A stretch of DNA of 64,000 nt. Source: Streptomyces noursei. GTDB lineage: Bacteria; Actinomycetota; Actinomycetes; Streptomycetales; Streptomycetaceae. Each line of letters opens with the position of its first letter. Positions within the stretch are counted from its first letter, which is position 1. Shown piece by piece: positions 42,017-50,988 of this stretch. The stretch lies in NCBI RefSeq assembly GCF_001646665.1, contig NZ_LWBU01000249.1:1-64000 (forward strand), given 5' to 3'. Under the pieces are notes generated by a model. The model worked only from the letters and a program-made list of their open reading frames with translations, was not told the origin of the DNA and did not search any database. A program made the translations under genes and the position numbers.

Positions 42017-43167
42017 CCCGCGGCGCCCACCCCCTGGTGCTCCTGCGCCGGCTGCTCGTCGCGGCCGCGTCGGCGGGGGTCGGCTTCCTGCTGCTGTGCA
42101 CCCTCGGGTACGCGGTCGGGCACCCCGGCGAGTCGCAGGCGGCGCTGACCCGCCTGGCCTGGTGCGTCCTGCCGCTCGCCGCCACCGTGCACTTCGCGGT
42201 CGCCGTCGCGCGTACCGACCCGGCGACCCGGCCGCGCCCCGGGCTGTCGGCGATCGGCCTGGGCCCGGCCCGGCTCGCCGCCGTCGCCGCCGCGTCGACC
42301 GCCGTGTCCTGCACGCTCGGCTCGATGGTCGCCCTGCTCGTCTTCCTGCACCTGCGCGGCGACCTCACGGGCCTGCCGTTCGACGGGGCCTCCGCCGAAC
42401 TGCTGGGCGCCGGCCGGCCGCTGCCCCTGGCGGCCGCCCTCACCCTGCTGGCGATCGTGCCGGTCGTCGCGTCCACCACCGCCGCCCTGACCCTGCGGCC
42501 GCGCCGCAAGGCGGTGCTGGACGACGACCCCGGCACCGCCGAACCCGCCCCGGCGGCCCCGCCGGGCGGGCTGCCCTGGGGCGTGGCCCTGGTCGCGCTG
42601 GGCGTGGCGGTCGAGACGTACGCCTCCCGGGGCGGTACCGGCGGCGCGGCGGCGCTGCCGCTGCCGGGCGGCCTCGGCGGCGGCCCGGTGGGCGTGCTGG
42701 CCGGCTGGGCGCTCACCGCGGTGGGCCTCGCCGTCGCGGGACCCGGCCTCACCCACCTGACCGGGCGGCTGCTCCAGGCCTTCCGGCCCGGCGTGACCCG
42801 GCTGCTGGCCGGACGGGCGCTGATGGACGAGGCGCGGCGCATCGGCCGCCCGCTGGGCGTGGCGTGCGCGGTGGCCTCGGCGACCATCGGGGCGACGACG
42901 CTGTACGGTCCGGGCGGCGCCCAGCCGTTCGGCCCGCTGACCGGGCTGGGCGCGGCTCTGGTCATGACGTGCACCACGGCGACGCTGCTGACCGCGGCGC
43001 TGGAGTCCCGGCAGACCCGCGTCACCACGAAGGACGCGCTGCTGCGGCTGGGCGCCTCGGCCTCCATGCTCCGGATGGCCGTGGGCGTGCGGGCGCTGGC
43101 GCTGCTGGCGGTGTTCGCGCCGCTGACGTGGGCGGTCGCCGAACTGGCGGCGCTGCCGCTGCGGTAG
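41998..43167 (+). CDS. ABC transporter permease-like membrane protein (FtsX-type)
   Basis: The 389-residue protein has about eight hydrophobic helices, with an Ala/Pro-rich cytoplasmic loop around residues 165-195. LLAGRALMDEARRIGRPL and the late segment VTTKDALLRLGASASMLRMAVGVRAL resemble the coupling region of FtsX/MacB-like permeases. The GTG start lies 18 bp inside the ATPase gene. Substrate unknown. Confidence 0.8.
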   Translation: MLALRLARGAHPLVLLRRLLVAAASAGVGFLLLCTLGYAVGHPGESQAALTRLAWCVLPLAATVHFAVAVARTDPATRPRPGLSAIGLGPARLAAVAAASTAVSCTLGSMVALLVFLHLRGDLTGLPFDGASAELLGAGRPLPLAAALTLLAIVPVVASTTAALTLRPRRKAVLDDDPGTAEPAPAAPPGGLPWGVALVALGVAVETYASRGGTGGAAALPLPGGLGGGPVGVLAGWALTAVGLAVAGPGLTHLTGRLLQAFRPGVTRLLAGRALMDEARRIGRPLGVACAVASATIGATTLYGPGGAQPFGPLTGLGAALVMTCTTATLLTAALESRQTRVTTKDALLRLGASASMLRMAVGVRALALLAVFAPLTWAVAELAALPLR

Positions 43168-43308
43168 GGCCGCGGGCCGCGATCGCCCGTGCCCTGGAGA
43201 ACCGTTACGCCCGGGCCCGCGCACCGGGCGGACCGGTCCGCCGGCGGGCCCGGCCCGGCGGCCGCACCGGGCCGCGGCGGCCCCCGGGCGGGTGGCTATC
43301 GTGGCGGC

Positions 43309-44424
43309 ATGGCGCACACACCCCGGCACGGCCACGACCGCGAGATCGAGACGCTCCAGGAGTTCGACGAGGTGGCCGCGCGCGGCAGCCTCGTCGGGTA
43401 CCGGCTTCAGTCCGTCGACCTGACGGACCGTTCGGGCGCGCTGCTCGCCCTCCCCTCGACGGGCGCGGTGTTCCTCGGCTGCCGCATGGAGCCCGACGCG
43501 GCGGCGAAGGTGCGGGCCGAGGGGGCGCTCGTCTTCCCGCCCCTGCCCGACCTGCCGTTCGACCCGTACCGGGGACTGCTGTACTCCCCCGACGAGCTGT
43601 TCGCCGGTCTCGCCGAGCACGGCTACGAGCGGACCCCGGACGCCCTCGCGTACGCCTGGTTCCAGCGGACGAAGGCGGACGGTGACGTCTTCGGGTCGAT
43701 GCTGCGGGCGGTGCACGACGACGCCGTCTCCGACGCGCTGGACGAGCACCTGGCCGGGGCGCGCGTGGTCGGCGTGATGGGCGGCCACGCCATGGCGCGC
43801 GGTACGGACGCGTACCAGGGCGCCGCCCGTCTCGGCCGGAGCCTCGCCCGGGCCGGGCTGACCGTCGCGACGGGCGGCGGGCCCGGCGCCATGGAGGCGG
43901 CCAACCTGGGCGCGTACACCGCTCCGCTGGACGACGCCGTACTGGAGGAGGCACTGCTGCTGCTCGGCAAGGAACCGTCGTTCGTGCCGTCCGTGGGCGA
44001 CTGGGCGCGGGCGGCCTTCGAGGTGCGGTCCCGCTGGCCGGAGGGCGGCGCGTCGGTGGGCATCCCGACCTGGTTCTACGGCCACGAGCCGCCGAACGCG
44101 TTCGCGTCCCACATCGCGAAGTACTTCGCCAACGCCACGCGGGAGGACGGCCTGCTGGCCCGCTGCAACGCGGGGGTCGTCTTCCTCCCGGGCGCGGCCG
44201 GCACCGTCCAGGAGATCTTCGACAACGCGACCCCCAACTACTACGAGTCGCGCGGCGAACCGACCCCCATGGTGCTGGTCGACCGCGCCCACTGGACCGA
44301 GCGCCTGCCCGCCTGGCCGCTGCTCCGGTCCCTCGCGGCGGGCCGCTCCATGGAGCCGCGCATCGCCCTCGTCGACAGTGTGGCCGAAGTTCCGGAGGCG
44401 CTGCGGCGGCTGGGCGCGCGGTAA
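43309..44424 (+). CDS. LOG/PpnN-like Rossmann nucleotide-binding protein
   Basis: The product has 371 residues, about twice the length of simple LOG cytokinin-activating proteins. The Rossmann part begins near residue 145 with VVGVMGGHAMARG, then TGGGPGAMEAANLGAY and, near 300, LPGAAGTVQEIFD. That last motif corresponds to PGGxGTxxE with the second Gly changed to Ala. The ~140-residue N-terminal part is conserved-looking but unassigned. Relatives such as E. coli PpnN hydrolyse nucleoside monophosphates to base and ribose phosphate. It stands alone with no partner gene. Confidence 0.83.
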   Translation: MAHTPRHGHDREIETLQEFDEVAARGSLVGYRLQSVDLTDRSGALLALPSTGAVFLGCRMEPDAAAKVRAEGALVFPPLPDLPFDPYRGLLYSPDELFAGLAEHGYERTPDALAYAWFQRTKADGDVFGSMLRAVHDDAVSDALDEHLAGARVVGVMGGHAMARGTDAYQGAARLGRSLARAGLTVATGGGPGAMEAANLGAYTAPLDDAVLEEALLLLGKEPSFVPSVGDWARAAFEVRSRWPEGGASVGIPTWFYGHEPPNAFASHIAKYFANATREDGLLARCNAGVVFLPGAAGTVQEIFDNATPNYYESRGEPTPMVLVDRAHWTERLPAWPLLRSLAAGRSMEPRIALVDSVAEVPEALRRLGAR

Positions 44425-44538
44425 CGGCTGAAGCCGAATGGCCCACCGGGCGGGCGCCGCCCCGGGGGGTCGCCGGATGCTGGGCCCTGAGCGACCCGGA
44501 ACGTACCGGGTGCGAGCTCCCCCAGGAGGTACACCGGT

Positions 44539-45729
44539 ATGCACGCAGCACCCACCCACCGCGGACTTCCCCTCCGCACCCGACTGCGACTGACCGCCGC
44601 CCTGGTCGCGGCCGGGGCCTGTGCCGCAGGCGTGATCGCCGGGCCGGCCCAGGCGGAGGGAAAGCCCCGTGACAGCCGCGACCGCGAGCTGCACAAGGCC
44701 CTGGAGGAACTGGTGGGGCCCCCGGACGGGCCGCCCGGGGCCATCGCCGTGCTGCAGCGGGGGCGGGACGTGAAGGTCTACCGGGCCGGTGTCGCCGACG
44801 CGGAAACCGGACGGCCGCCCCGCCCAGGCGACCACATGCGCGTGGCCAGCGTCGCCAAGGCGTACAGCGGGGCCGTCGCGCTGCAGCTCGTGGACCGGGG
44901 GAAGCTCCGGCTCGACGACACGATCGGCAAGCGACTGCCCCGTCTGCCGAAGGCGTGGCACAAGGTGAAACTGCGTCATCTGCTCCAGCACACCAGCGGC
45001 CTGCCGGACTTCACCCAGGACCCGGACTTCCTGCGGGCGGTGGCGGCCGACCCGCGCGGCGAAGTGGATCCGCACACCCTGCTGGACTTCGTCGCCGACC
45101 GGCCCCTCCTCTTCACGCCGGGCTCACGCTACCGGTACGACAACTCCGACAACATCGTGGTGGCCATGATGGCGGAGGCCGCCACGGGCCGTCCGTACGA
45201 GGAGCTGCTGCGCGGGCTCGTCATCCGGCCGCTGGGCCTGCGCGACACCAGCCTGCCCCGGGGCTACCTGCTCCCCCACCCCTATCTGCACGGCTACGAC
45301 TTCGAGCCGGAAGGGCCGCTGGAGGACGTCAGTACCGCCTTCAGCGCGTCGCTCTTCTGGGCCTCCGGCGGTGTCGTCTCGACCCCGAACGACCTGAACG
45401 CCTTCATGCGCGCCTACGGGAGCGGCCGGCTGCTGTCGAAGAAGACGTACGAGCAGCAGCGGAAGTGGATCAAGGGCTCCTCCGTGAACCCCGGTCCCGG
45501 CCGCAACGAGGCCGGCCTCGCACTGTTCCGGTACACGACCCGCTGTGGTGTGGTCCACGGCCACACGGGCACCATCCCGGGCTACACCCAGCTCGCCGTC
45601 ACCACCCCCGACGGCACCCGCTCCCTGACGTTCACCCTCACCAGTCAGGTGAGCGCGCAGACGCCCGAGCTCCTGGCCCGGATGCGCAAGGTCCAGGAGG
45701 ACTTCGTCTGCGAGCTGCTCCGTCACTGA
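44539..45729 (+). CDS. Secreted serine hydrolase, beta-lactamase/DD-carboxypeptidase family
   Basis: The product is 396 residues with a signal peptide (LRLTAALVAAGACAAGVIAGPAQA, cleavage near residue 39). The active-site elements are SVAK (S104, K107), YDN (about 200-202) and HTG (GHTGTIPGY, about 342), so the penicillin-recognising site is complete. Similar to D-alanyl-D-alanine carboxypeptidases of the R61 type. An AGGAGG ribosome site precedes the ATG. It is a distant paralogue of the hydrolase at 33433-34617. Its stop overlaps the convergent glycosyltransferase by 7 bp. Confidence 0.9.
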   Translation: MHAAPTHRGLPLRTRLRLTAALVAAGACAAGVIAGPAQAEGKPRDSRDRELHKALEELVGPPDGPPGAIAVLQRGRDVKVYRAGVADAETGRPPRPGDHMRVASVAKAYSGAVALQLVDRGKLRLDDTIGKRLPRLPKAWHKVKLRHLLQHTSGLPDFTQDPDFLRAVAADPRGEVDPHTLLDFVADRPLLFTPGSRYRYDNSDNIVVAMMAEAATGRPYEELLRGLVIRPLGLRDTSLPRGYLLPHPYLHGYDFEPEGPLEDVSTAFSASLFWASGGVVSTPNDLNAFMRAYGSGRLLSKKTYEQQRKWIKGSSVNPGPGRNEAGLALFRYTTRCGVVHGHTGTIPGYTQLAVTTPDGTRSLTFTLTSQVSAQTPELLARMRKVQEDFVCELLRH

Positions 45730-46862
45730 GACGGTCCGCCGCCTCCCAGCAGTCCGGCGAGGGTGTCGTACGTCCGGCCCCAGGTCCACTCGCGCAGGAC
45801 CCGGTCACGGCCCTTCTCTCCCATGAGCCGGGAGGCGTGGCGGTCCATCAGGAGCTCCACCAGCCGGTGGGCGACGGCCCCGGCGTCCTCGCCGTCGACG
45901 ACATGGCCGGTCCCGCCGTCCCGTACGGCGTCGGGCGCCCCGCCCGAGTCGCCCACCACCACCGGCAGACCGGCCGCGGCCGCCTCCAGGTACACGATGC
46001 CGAGGCCCTCCACCTCCAGCCCGCGCCGCCGGCTCCGGCAGGGCATCGCGAACACGTCGGCGGCCGCGTAGAACGACGGCAGTACGGCGTGCGCGTGGCC
46101 GCCCGCGAGGACCACGGCCCCCGTCACGCCGTGCGCGTCGGCCAGGCGCCGCAGCCGGCGTTCGTACGGGCCGGAACCGACGAGCAGCAGGCGGGTGCCC
46201 GGGACCCGGGCGCGGACCGCCGGCAGGGCGCGGATCAGGGTGTCCTGCCCCTTGCGGGCGACCAGACGGGCGGCGCACAGGACGACGGGCGCGTCGCCGA
46301 GCCCGTAGCGGCGGCGTACCGGGCCGGGGTCGCCGCCCGGCCGGAACACCCCGGTGTCCACGCCCGGAACGAGCCGTGCGAGCCGGGCGCCCGGGCCGAG
46401 CGCCGCACCGATGGGGGCGCGGGTGCTCGCGCCCAGGTAGGTGACGACGTCCGCCTCCGCACCGATGCGCCGCAGCAGGGTCCGGGCACCGGGCGTACGG
46501 GCCCACCACACCTCGTGGCCGTGCGTCGTGGCGACCAGCCGCCGCACGCCCGCCTCCCGCCGCAGCCGGCCGGCCATCAGCCCGAGCGGGGCGGCGGCCC
46601 CGAACCAGACGCTGCCGCAACCGTGCTCCCGGGCGAGCGCCACGGCCCGGGCGGTCGCCCTCGGCGTGGGCAGCAGCGTCCGGGCGCGGTCGCGGACGAC
46701 CCGGTAGGGCAGGGCGGCGTCGTGCGCGGCGGCGCCCGGCTCCGCCGAGGTGTACACGACGAGCCGGTCGGGCGGGAAGCGGTCCGCCATGGCCTTCACG
46801 AACGTCTCGATGCCGCCCTGCCGGGGCGGGAAGTCGTTGGTGACGACGAGCGTACGGTGCAC
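45723..46862 (-). CDS. GT4 family glycosyltransferase (PimB-like)
   Basis: The product is 379 residues from a GTG with GGGAG upstream. The start RTLVVTNDFPPRQGGIETFV matches actinobacterial phosphatidylinositol mannosyltransferase PimB'. The C-terminal GT-B half has LVARKGQDTLIRAL, LLLVGSGPYERRLRRLA and the donor-binding GLEVEGLGIVYLEAAAAGLPVVVGDSGGAPDAV (E-x7-E motif). It probably transfers mannose or another sugar from a nucleotide donor on the cytoplasmic membrane face. It overlaps the 3' end of the polytopic membrane-protein gene by 67 bp. Confidence 0.9.
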   Translation of the reverse strand: MHRTLVVTNDFPPRQGGIETFVKAMADRFPPDRLVVYTSAEPGAAAHDAALPYRVVRDRARTLLPTPRATARAVALAREHGCGSVWFGAAAPLGLMAGRLRREAGVRRLVATTHGHEVWWARTPGARTLLRRIGAEADVVTYLGASTRAPIGAALGPGARLARLVPGVDTGVFRPGGDPGPVRRRYGLGDAPVVLCAARLVARKGQDTLIRALPAVRARVPGTRLLLVGSGPYERRLRRLADAHGVTGAVVLAGGHAHAVLPSFYAAADVFAMPCRSRRRGLEVEGLGIVYLEAAAAGLPVVVGDSGGAPDAVRDGGTGHVVDGEDAGAVAHRLVELLMDRHASRLMGEKGRDRVLREWTWGRTYDTLAGLLGGGGPSQ

Positions 46863-47962
46863 GGGATCTCCCTGAGGCAGGTGAGCAGGACGAACGGGAC
46901 GACGAGGTAGCCGAACCGGCTCGCGGGCATGAACGCGATCGCGAGGGTCAGCCCGAGAGCCAGCCGCCGGGCCGCCGCGGGCACGGTCCGGGGCGGCCTG
47001 ACCAGCAGGGAAGCGGCAATGAACAGGGCGCTGCCCGCCAGCAGCACCCCGGCGACGACGGCGCCCCCGGGCACGTACGCGGCCAGCAGCCGCCCCGGGA
47101 AGGGACTGGCGGCGGGTGACTCGGTGCCGGTCAGGCCGAGGGGGAAGGCGACGACGTGCTCGTGGAAGGCACCGGGGTCCCCCAGCGCGACCGGCACGAC
47201 TCCCGCCCCCGCGACCCCGACCGCCACGGCCGCGCACCGGACCCATCCGCGGCTCCGCACCCGGCGCCCCACGCCCCTGCCGTTGCGGCTGCCGGTCCAC
47301 CGGCCGGCACCGCGCCCCGCCCCCGCCAGCAGAGCGACTGCCACCGGCAGCGCGGGCCAGGCCGTCCACTTCAGGGTCGCCGCGGCGCCCAGGGCGAGCC
47401 CGGCCCACCCGGCCCGGTCCCGTCCGGCGAGGGCGAGGCCCAGGCACACGAGGCCGGCGACCGGCAGGTCCACGCCGCCCACCGCCAGCGGCAGGGCGAC
47501 CAGGGGACACGCCACCATCCGGCCGGCCGGCCCGGCCGAGGGCCGTACCGCGGCCACCGACACGGCGAACACCGCACCCGTCCACCACCGGGGGTCCCCC
47601 GGCAGCGCCCCGAGGAGCGCCATCCCCGGCAGGTACGGGTTGTAGTCCGCGAGCCCGTCCGGCTCCGGCGCGTACGGGACGCCGGTCGCCGTCAGCAGCG
47701 CGCCGGACCGTTCGACGACGGCCACCTCCGACTGGCCCAGGCCGGTCGCCACGAGCAGCACGAGCGGCACCGCCACCGCCCCCAGCAGGGCCGCGCCGGC
47801 CGCGGCGCGCGGGCGGCCCGCGAGCAGCGCCGCCGCCCCGTAGCCGAGCGCCGCCGCCACGCCCCACACCCGGTGGGGCGTCAGGTCCGACACCGCGGCG
47901 AGACCACCGGCGACGGCGGCGCACCCCGCCCAGACCACGCTGCTCGCACTCCGCTCGATCAT
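46796..47962 (-). CDS. Polytopic membrane protein, GT87/DUF2029-like
   Basis: This 388-residue protein has roughly nine hydrophobic helices. DYNPYLPGMALLGALPG after the first helices and the VDLPVAGLVCLGLALAG, GAAATLKWTAWPALPVAVALLAG segments resemble polyprenyl-phosphate-dependent mannosyltransferases of the GT87 family. No catalytic Asp can be assigned securely. The last ~22 residues (PCTVRSSSPTT...) read through the start of the glycosyltransferase gene, a 67-bp overlap. Together they may build a membrane glycolipid, though this is inferred from position. Confidence 0.72.
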   Translation of the reverse strand: MIERSASSVVWAGCAAVAGGLAAVSDLTPHRVWGVAAALGYGAAALLAGRPRAAAGAALLGAVAVPLVLLVATGLGQSEVAVVERSGALLTATGVPYAPEPDGLADYNPYLPGMALLGALPGDPRWWTGAVFAVSVAAVRPSAGPAGRMVACPLVALPLAVGGVDLPVAGLVCLGLALAGRDRAGWAGLALGAAATLKWTAWPALPVAVALLAGAGRGAGRWTGSRNGRGVGRRVRSRGWVRCAAVAVGVAGAGVVPVALGDPGAFHEHVVAFPLGLTGTESPAASPFPGRLLAAYVPGGAVVAGVLLAGSALFIAASLLVRPPRTVPAAARRLALGLTLAIAFMPASRFGYLVVPFVLLTCLREIPCTVRSSSPTTSRPGRAASRRS

Positions 47963-48104
47963 GCGGTCGAGGCTAGGAACGCCCGAACTCCCCGGCGTCA
48001 CACGTCGATCCGGTCTTCCGGCTCCACCCGTGGCATGACGGCGGCCCCGCGGATCAACCCGTGCTCCGACGCGCGCCGCGACCGCGTCCCGCGACAATCG
48101 GGTC

Positions 48105-49277
48105 ATGCACGTGCTCGTCGGAAGTCCCGCATACCCCTGGGTCACCGGGGCGGCCCTCACGGGCTGCACGGTGGTGGAGCTGGCACTGGTGCCGGGCACG
48201 CCATGGGTGGCGGGGGCGGTCCTGATCTCCTCGGCGTCGCTGATGTGGCGCCGCGCCCGGCCGGAAGTGGCGCTGGTGACGGTCGCCGCCGCGTTCATCG
48301 GCTTCGGCGCCGACACGAGCCTGTACCTCGTGACGGTGGTCAGCGGTCTGACGGGCCTCTACACCCTGGGCCGTCACCGGGTGCAGCACCCGGCGGTGCT
48401 GGTCGGCGCGGGCGCCCTGGCGTCGCTGGGGGTGAACCTGGTGCACATCCGGAGGTGGGGCGACCTCGGCCCCGGTGCGAGTCCCTCCCTCATCGAGGGT
48501 CACCGGCTGGACCCGGGCCTGTACGCCGAGACGCTGCTGCTGACGGTGGTGGTCCTGGCCGCGGTGAGCGCGGGCGACGCCGTGCGCGCCCGCGAGGAGG
48601 CGCGCGACGAACGGGCCGCCGCGCAGGAGCGGTTGCTCGCGATGGAGCGGCGGCAGGCGGCGGAGGCGGAACGCGCGGCGATCGCGCGGGAGTTGCACGA
48701 CGTCGTCGCGCACTCGGTGTCGATGATCGCCGTGCAGGCCGAGAGCGCCACCTACACGACCCCGGGCCTGTCCCCCGAGGCGCGTGACGCGCTCCAGCAG
48801 ATCGCGGGCACCGCCCGCTCCTCGATGGCCGAACTGCGCCGTCTGCTGGGGGTGTTGCGCACCCGCCCCGACGACCGGGCGGCCACGGCTCCGCAGCCGA
48901 CGCTCGCGGGGCTGGACGACCTGGTGGAGCAGCACCGGGCCGTGGGCGGCCGCGCGGACCTGCGGGTGAGCGGCGAGCGGGTCGTGCTGCCGGCCGGGTG
49001 GGAGCTGTCCGCGTACCGCATCGTCCAGGAGGCGCTGACCAACGCGCGGAGGCACGCGCCGGGAGCCCATGCGGTGGTGGACGTGGTGTACGGGCCGGAC
49101 CGGCTGACGGTCCGGGTGGCGGACGACGGCCCGGGCCCGTCCCGGTCCCCGTCCCCGGCCGGGACGGGTCACGGCCTGACCGGCATGCGCGAGCGCGCCG
49201 CGCTGCTCGGGGGGAGCGTCACCACCGGCCCGGGACCGGACGGCGGCTTTCTGGTGGAGGCGGAACTCCCGTGGTGA
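48105..49277 (+). CDS. Sensor histidine kinase, NarL/DesK-like
   Basis: The product has 390 residues. Four to five membrane helices (about 12-155) precede a coiled stretch REEARDERAAAQERLLAMERRQAAEAER. HisKA_3 box ARELHDVVAHSVSMIAVQAES carries H198. ATPase motifs are VQEALTNARRHAPG, VRVADDGPGP and GHGLTGMRERAALLGGSV. The response regulator gene overlaps its stop (GTGA). Similar in layout to the kinase at 31517-32668, so this is a second copy of the same type of system. Confidence 0.92.
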   Translation: MHVLVGSPAYPWVTGAALTGCTVVELALVPGTPWVAGAVLISSASLMWRRARPEVALVTVAAAFIGFGADTSLYLVTVVSGLTGLYTLGRHRVQHPAVLVGAGALASLGVNLVHIRRWGDLGPGASPSLIEGHRLDPGLYAETLLLTVVVLAAVSAGDAVRAREEARDERAAAQERLLAMERRQAAEAERAAIARELHDVVAHSVSMIAVQAESATYTTPGLSPEARDALQQIAGTARSSMAELRRLLGVLRTRPDDRAATAPQPTLAGLDDLVEQHRAVGGRADLRVSGERVVLPAGWELSAYRIVQEALTNARRHAPGAHAVVDVVYGPDRLTVRVADDGPGPSRSPSPAGTGHGLTGMRERAALLGGSVTTGPGPDGGFLVEAELPW

Positions 49278-49948
49278 TCAGGGCGATCGTGGCCGACGAC
49301 CAGGCGGTGGTGCGCACCGGGTTCGTGAACCTCCTCGCGACCCAGGACGACATCCGGGTGGTCGGCGAGGCCGAGGACGGGGCGCAGGCGGTCCGGGTGG
49401 CGGCCGAGCAGCGGCCGGACCTGGCGCTCCTGGACATCCGGATGCCGCACATGGACGGCATCCAGGCGGCCCGCGAGATCCTCGCCGCGTCCGAAGGGGC
49501 GACCAGGGTGCTGATGCTGACCACGTTCGACCTGGACGAGTACGTGTACGACGCGCTGGCGGCGGGCGCGAGCGGGTTCCTGCTGAAGGACGCGACGTTC
49601 CCGGAGCTGCTGCACGCGGTGCGGGTGGTGGCGCGCGGCGACGCACTGCTGGCGCCGGCCGTGACGCGGCGGCTGGTCGCCGAGTTCGCCCGGCAGCGGG
49701 CGGGGGTGCTGCCGCCGCGTCCGGTCGACGGGCTGACCGCGCGGGAGGTGGAGGTGCTGGTGCTGATCGCCCGTGGCCTGTCGAACGCCGAGATAGCGGA
49801 CGCGCTCACCATCACGGACCACACCGTGAAGACCCACATCAACCGGCTCTTCGCGAAGAGGGGCCTCAGGGACCGGGCGCAGGCGGTGATCCTGGCGTAC
49901 GAGCTGGGCCTGGTGCTGCCCGGCCGCGACTCGGCCACACCTTCCTGA
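49274..49948 (+). CDS. LuxR/NarL family response regulator
   Basis: The product has 224 residues from the GTG in the GTGA overlap; a GTG one codon upstream is equally in frame. Receiver: ADD (8-9), D54 (LLDIRMP), MLTTFD and FLLKDA. LuxR HTH: LTAREVEVLVLIARGLSNAEIADAL plus TITDHTVKTHINRLFAKRGLRDR. It is presumably phosphorylated by the adjacent kinase; targets are unknown. Confidence 0.93.
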   Translation: MIRAIVADDQAVVRTGFVNLLATQDDIRVVGEAEDGAQAVRVAAEQRPDLALLDIRMPHMDGIQAAREILAASEGATRVLMLTTFDLDEYVYDALAAGASGFLLKDATFPELLHAVRVVARGDALLAPAVTRRLVAEFARQRAGVLPPRPVDGLTAREVEVLVLIARGLSNAEIADALTITDHTVKTHINRLFAKRGLRDRAQAVILAYELGLVLPGRDSATPS

Positions 49949-50019
49949 CCGAGGCAACGCCCCGGCCCGTTCTCCCGTCTGGCAGACGTAAGTCACCCGA
50001 CCGATGAACGGAGCCGGAC

Positions 50020-50934
50020 GTGCTCATAGGACTGCTGACGGCCGTCGTGGCCTCGATCTGCTACGGCACGGGCTCGGTCCTGCAAGCCGTCGGCTCCCGC
50101 AAGTCCGCGCGCCGGGAGGCCGCGGCGGGGCTCACCACGCAGCACGGCGGGCCGTCCCTGTCCTCGACCGCCAAGGCGGCCATGACGTGGGAGTTCATCG
50201 TCGGCACGGTCCTGGACTTCGTCGGCTTCGGGCTCGGCGCGCTGGCCGCCCGCATGCTGCCGCTGTTCCTGTCCCAGACGGTGATCAGCGCGAACCTGGT
50301 CGTCACCGCCGTACTGAGCGTGCGGATGCTCGGCATCCGGCTGACGCGGGCCGAGTGGACCTCGATCGGCGTGGTCTGCTCGGCGCTGGTGCTGCTGGCG
50401 ACGGCCGCCGGCGCGGAGGGCAGCGGGCACACGCCGATCGCCACGCACTGGTGGCTGCTCGCGGTGTCGCTGCTGCTGATGGTGGGCGGCACGGTGGTCG
50501 TACGGCTGCTGGGCGCGCGGGCGGCGATCCTGGCCGGTCTGCTGTCCGGGCTCGGCTTCGGGGCCCTCGGCGTCGGCGTGCGCGTCCTCAACGGCGTCGA
50601 CCCCTTCGACCCGGGCGCGCTGCTCACGGACCCGGCGCTGTACGCGGTCCTCGTCGCCGGCGTGGGCGGGATGTACCTGCACACGGTCGCGCTCCAGATC
50701 GGCTCGGTGAACGGGGCGACGGCGGCACTGGTGGTCGGTGAGACGGTGCTGCCGGGCATGATCGGTGTGCTGTGGCTGGGGGACGCGTCCCGCCCGGGGT
50801 TCGCCTGGCTGGCGGTCGTGGGGTTCGTGCTGGCGGTGGCGGGCGCCGTCGCGGTGGCGTGGTTCGGGGAGCCGGAGGGCGGGCCGTCGCCCGCGGTGGC
50901 GCACGAGCCCGGGGAACTCGCCCGTATCGGCTGA
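50020..50934 (+). CDS. DMT-superfamily-like membrane protein
   Basis: This 304-residue protein has nine or ten hydrophobic helices. The start MLIGLLTAVVASICYGTGSVLQAVGSRKSARRE is typical of DMT/EamA or NIPA-like carriers in Streptomyces. VGETVLPGMIGVLWLGDASRPGFAWLAVVGFVLAVAGAV forms the last two helices. The GTG follows GGAGCCGGAC. Substrate is unknown; it is convergent with the thiamine-type operon. Confidence 0.82.
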   Translation: MLIGLLTAVVASICYGTGSVLQAVGSRKSARREAAAGLTTQHGGPSLSSTAKAAMTWEFIVGTVLDFVGFGLGALAARMLPLFLSQTVISANLVVTAVLSVRMLGIRLTRAEWTSIGVVCSALVLLATAAGAEGSGHTPIATHWWLLAVSLLLMVGGTVVVRLLGARAAILAGLLSGLGFGALGVGVRVLNGVDPFDPGALLTDPALYAVLVAGVGGMYLHTVALQIGSVNGATAALVVGETVLPGMIGVLWLGDASRPGFAWLAVVGFVLAVAGAVAVAWFGEPEGGPSPAVAHEPGELARIG

Positions 50935-50963
50935 GCGGCCCCCTCGCGGCGGGCCGGGCCCGG

Positions 50964-50988
50964 GGGCGCGATGTTCCGGGCCGCGCCC
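50964..50988. terminator. Possible bidirectional terminator
   Basis: A 7-bp inverted repeat (GGGCGCG / CGCGCCC) with an 11-nt loop lies between the convergent ends of the DMT-like gene and the ABC ATPase gene, just touching the stop of the latter. Confidence 0.4.

Noticed and set aside
43227-43242. GGCGGACCGGTCCGCC palindrome
   Set aside because: Loopless 16-bp palindromes of pure GC are frequent in this composition and nothing else supports function.
42013-45075. 1020-codon minus-strand frame over the ABC permease, LOG-like and serine hydrolase genes
   Set aside because: Antisense to three recognisable genes with intact motifs; no domain in the translated sequence.
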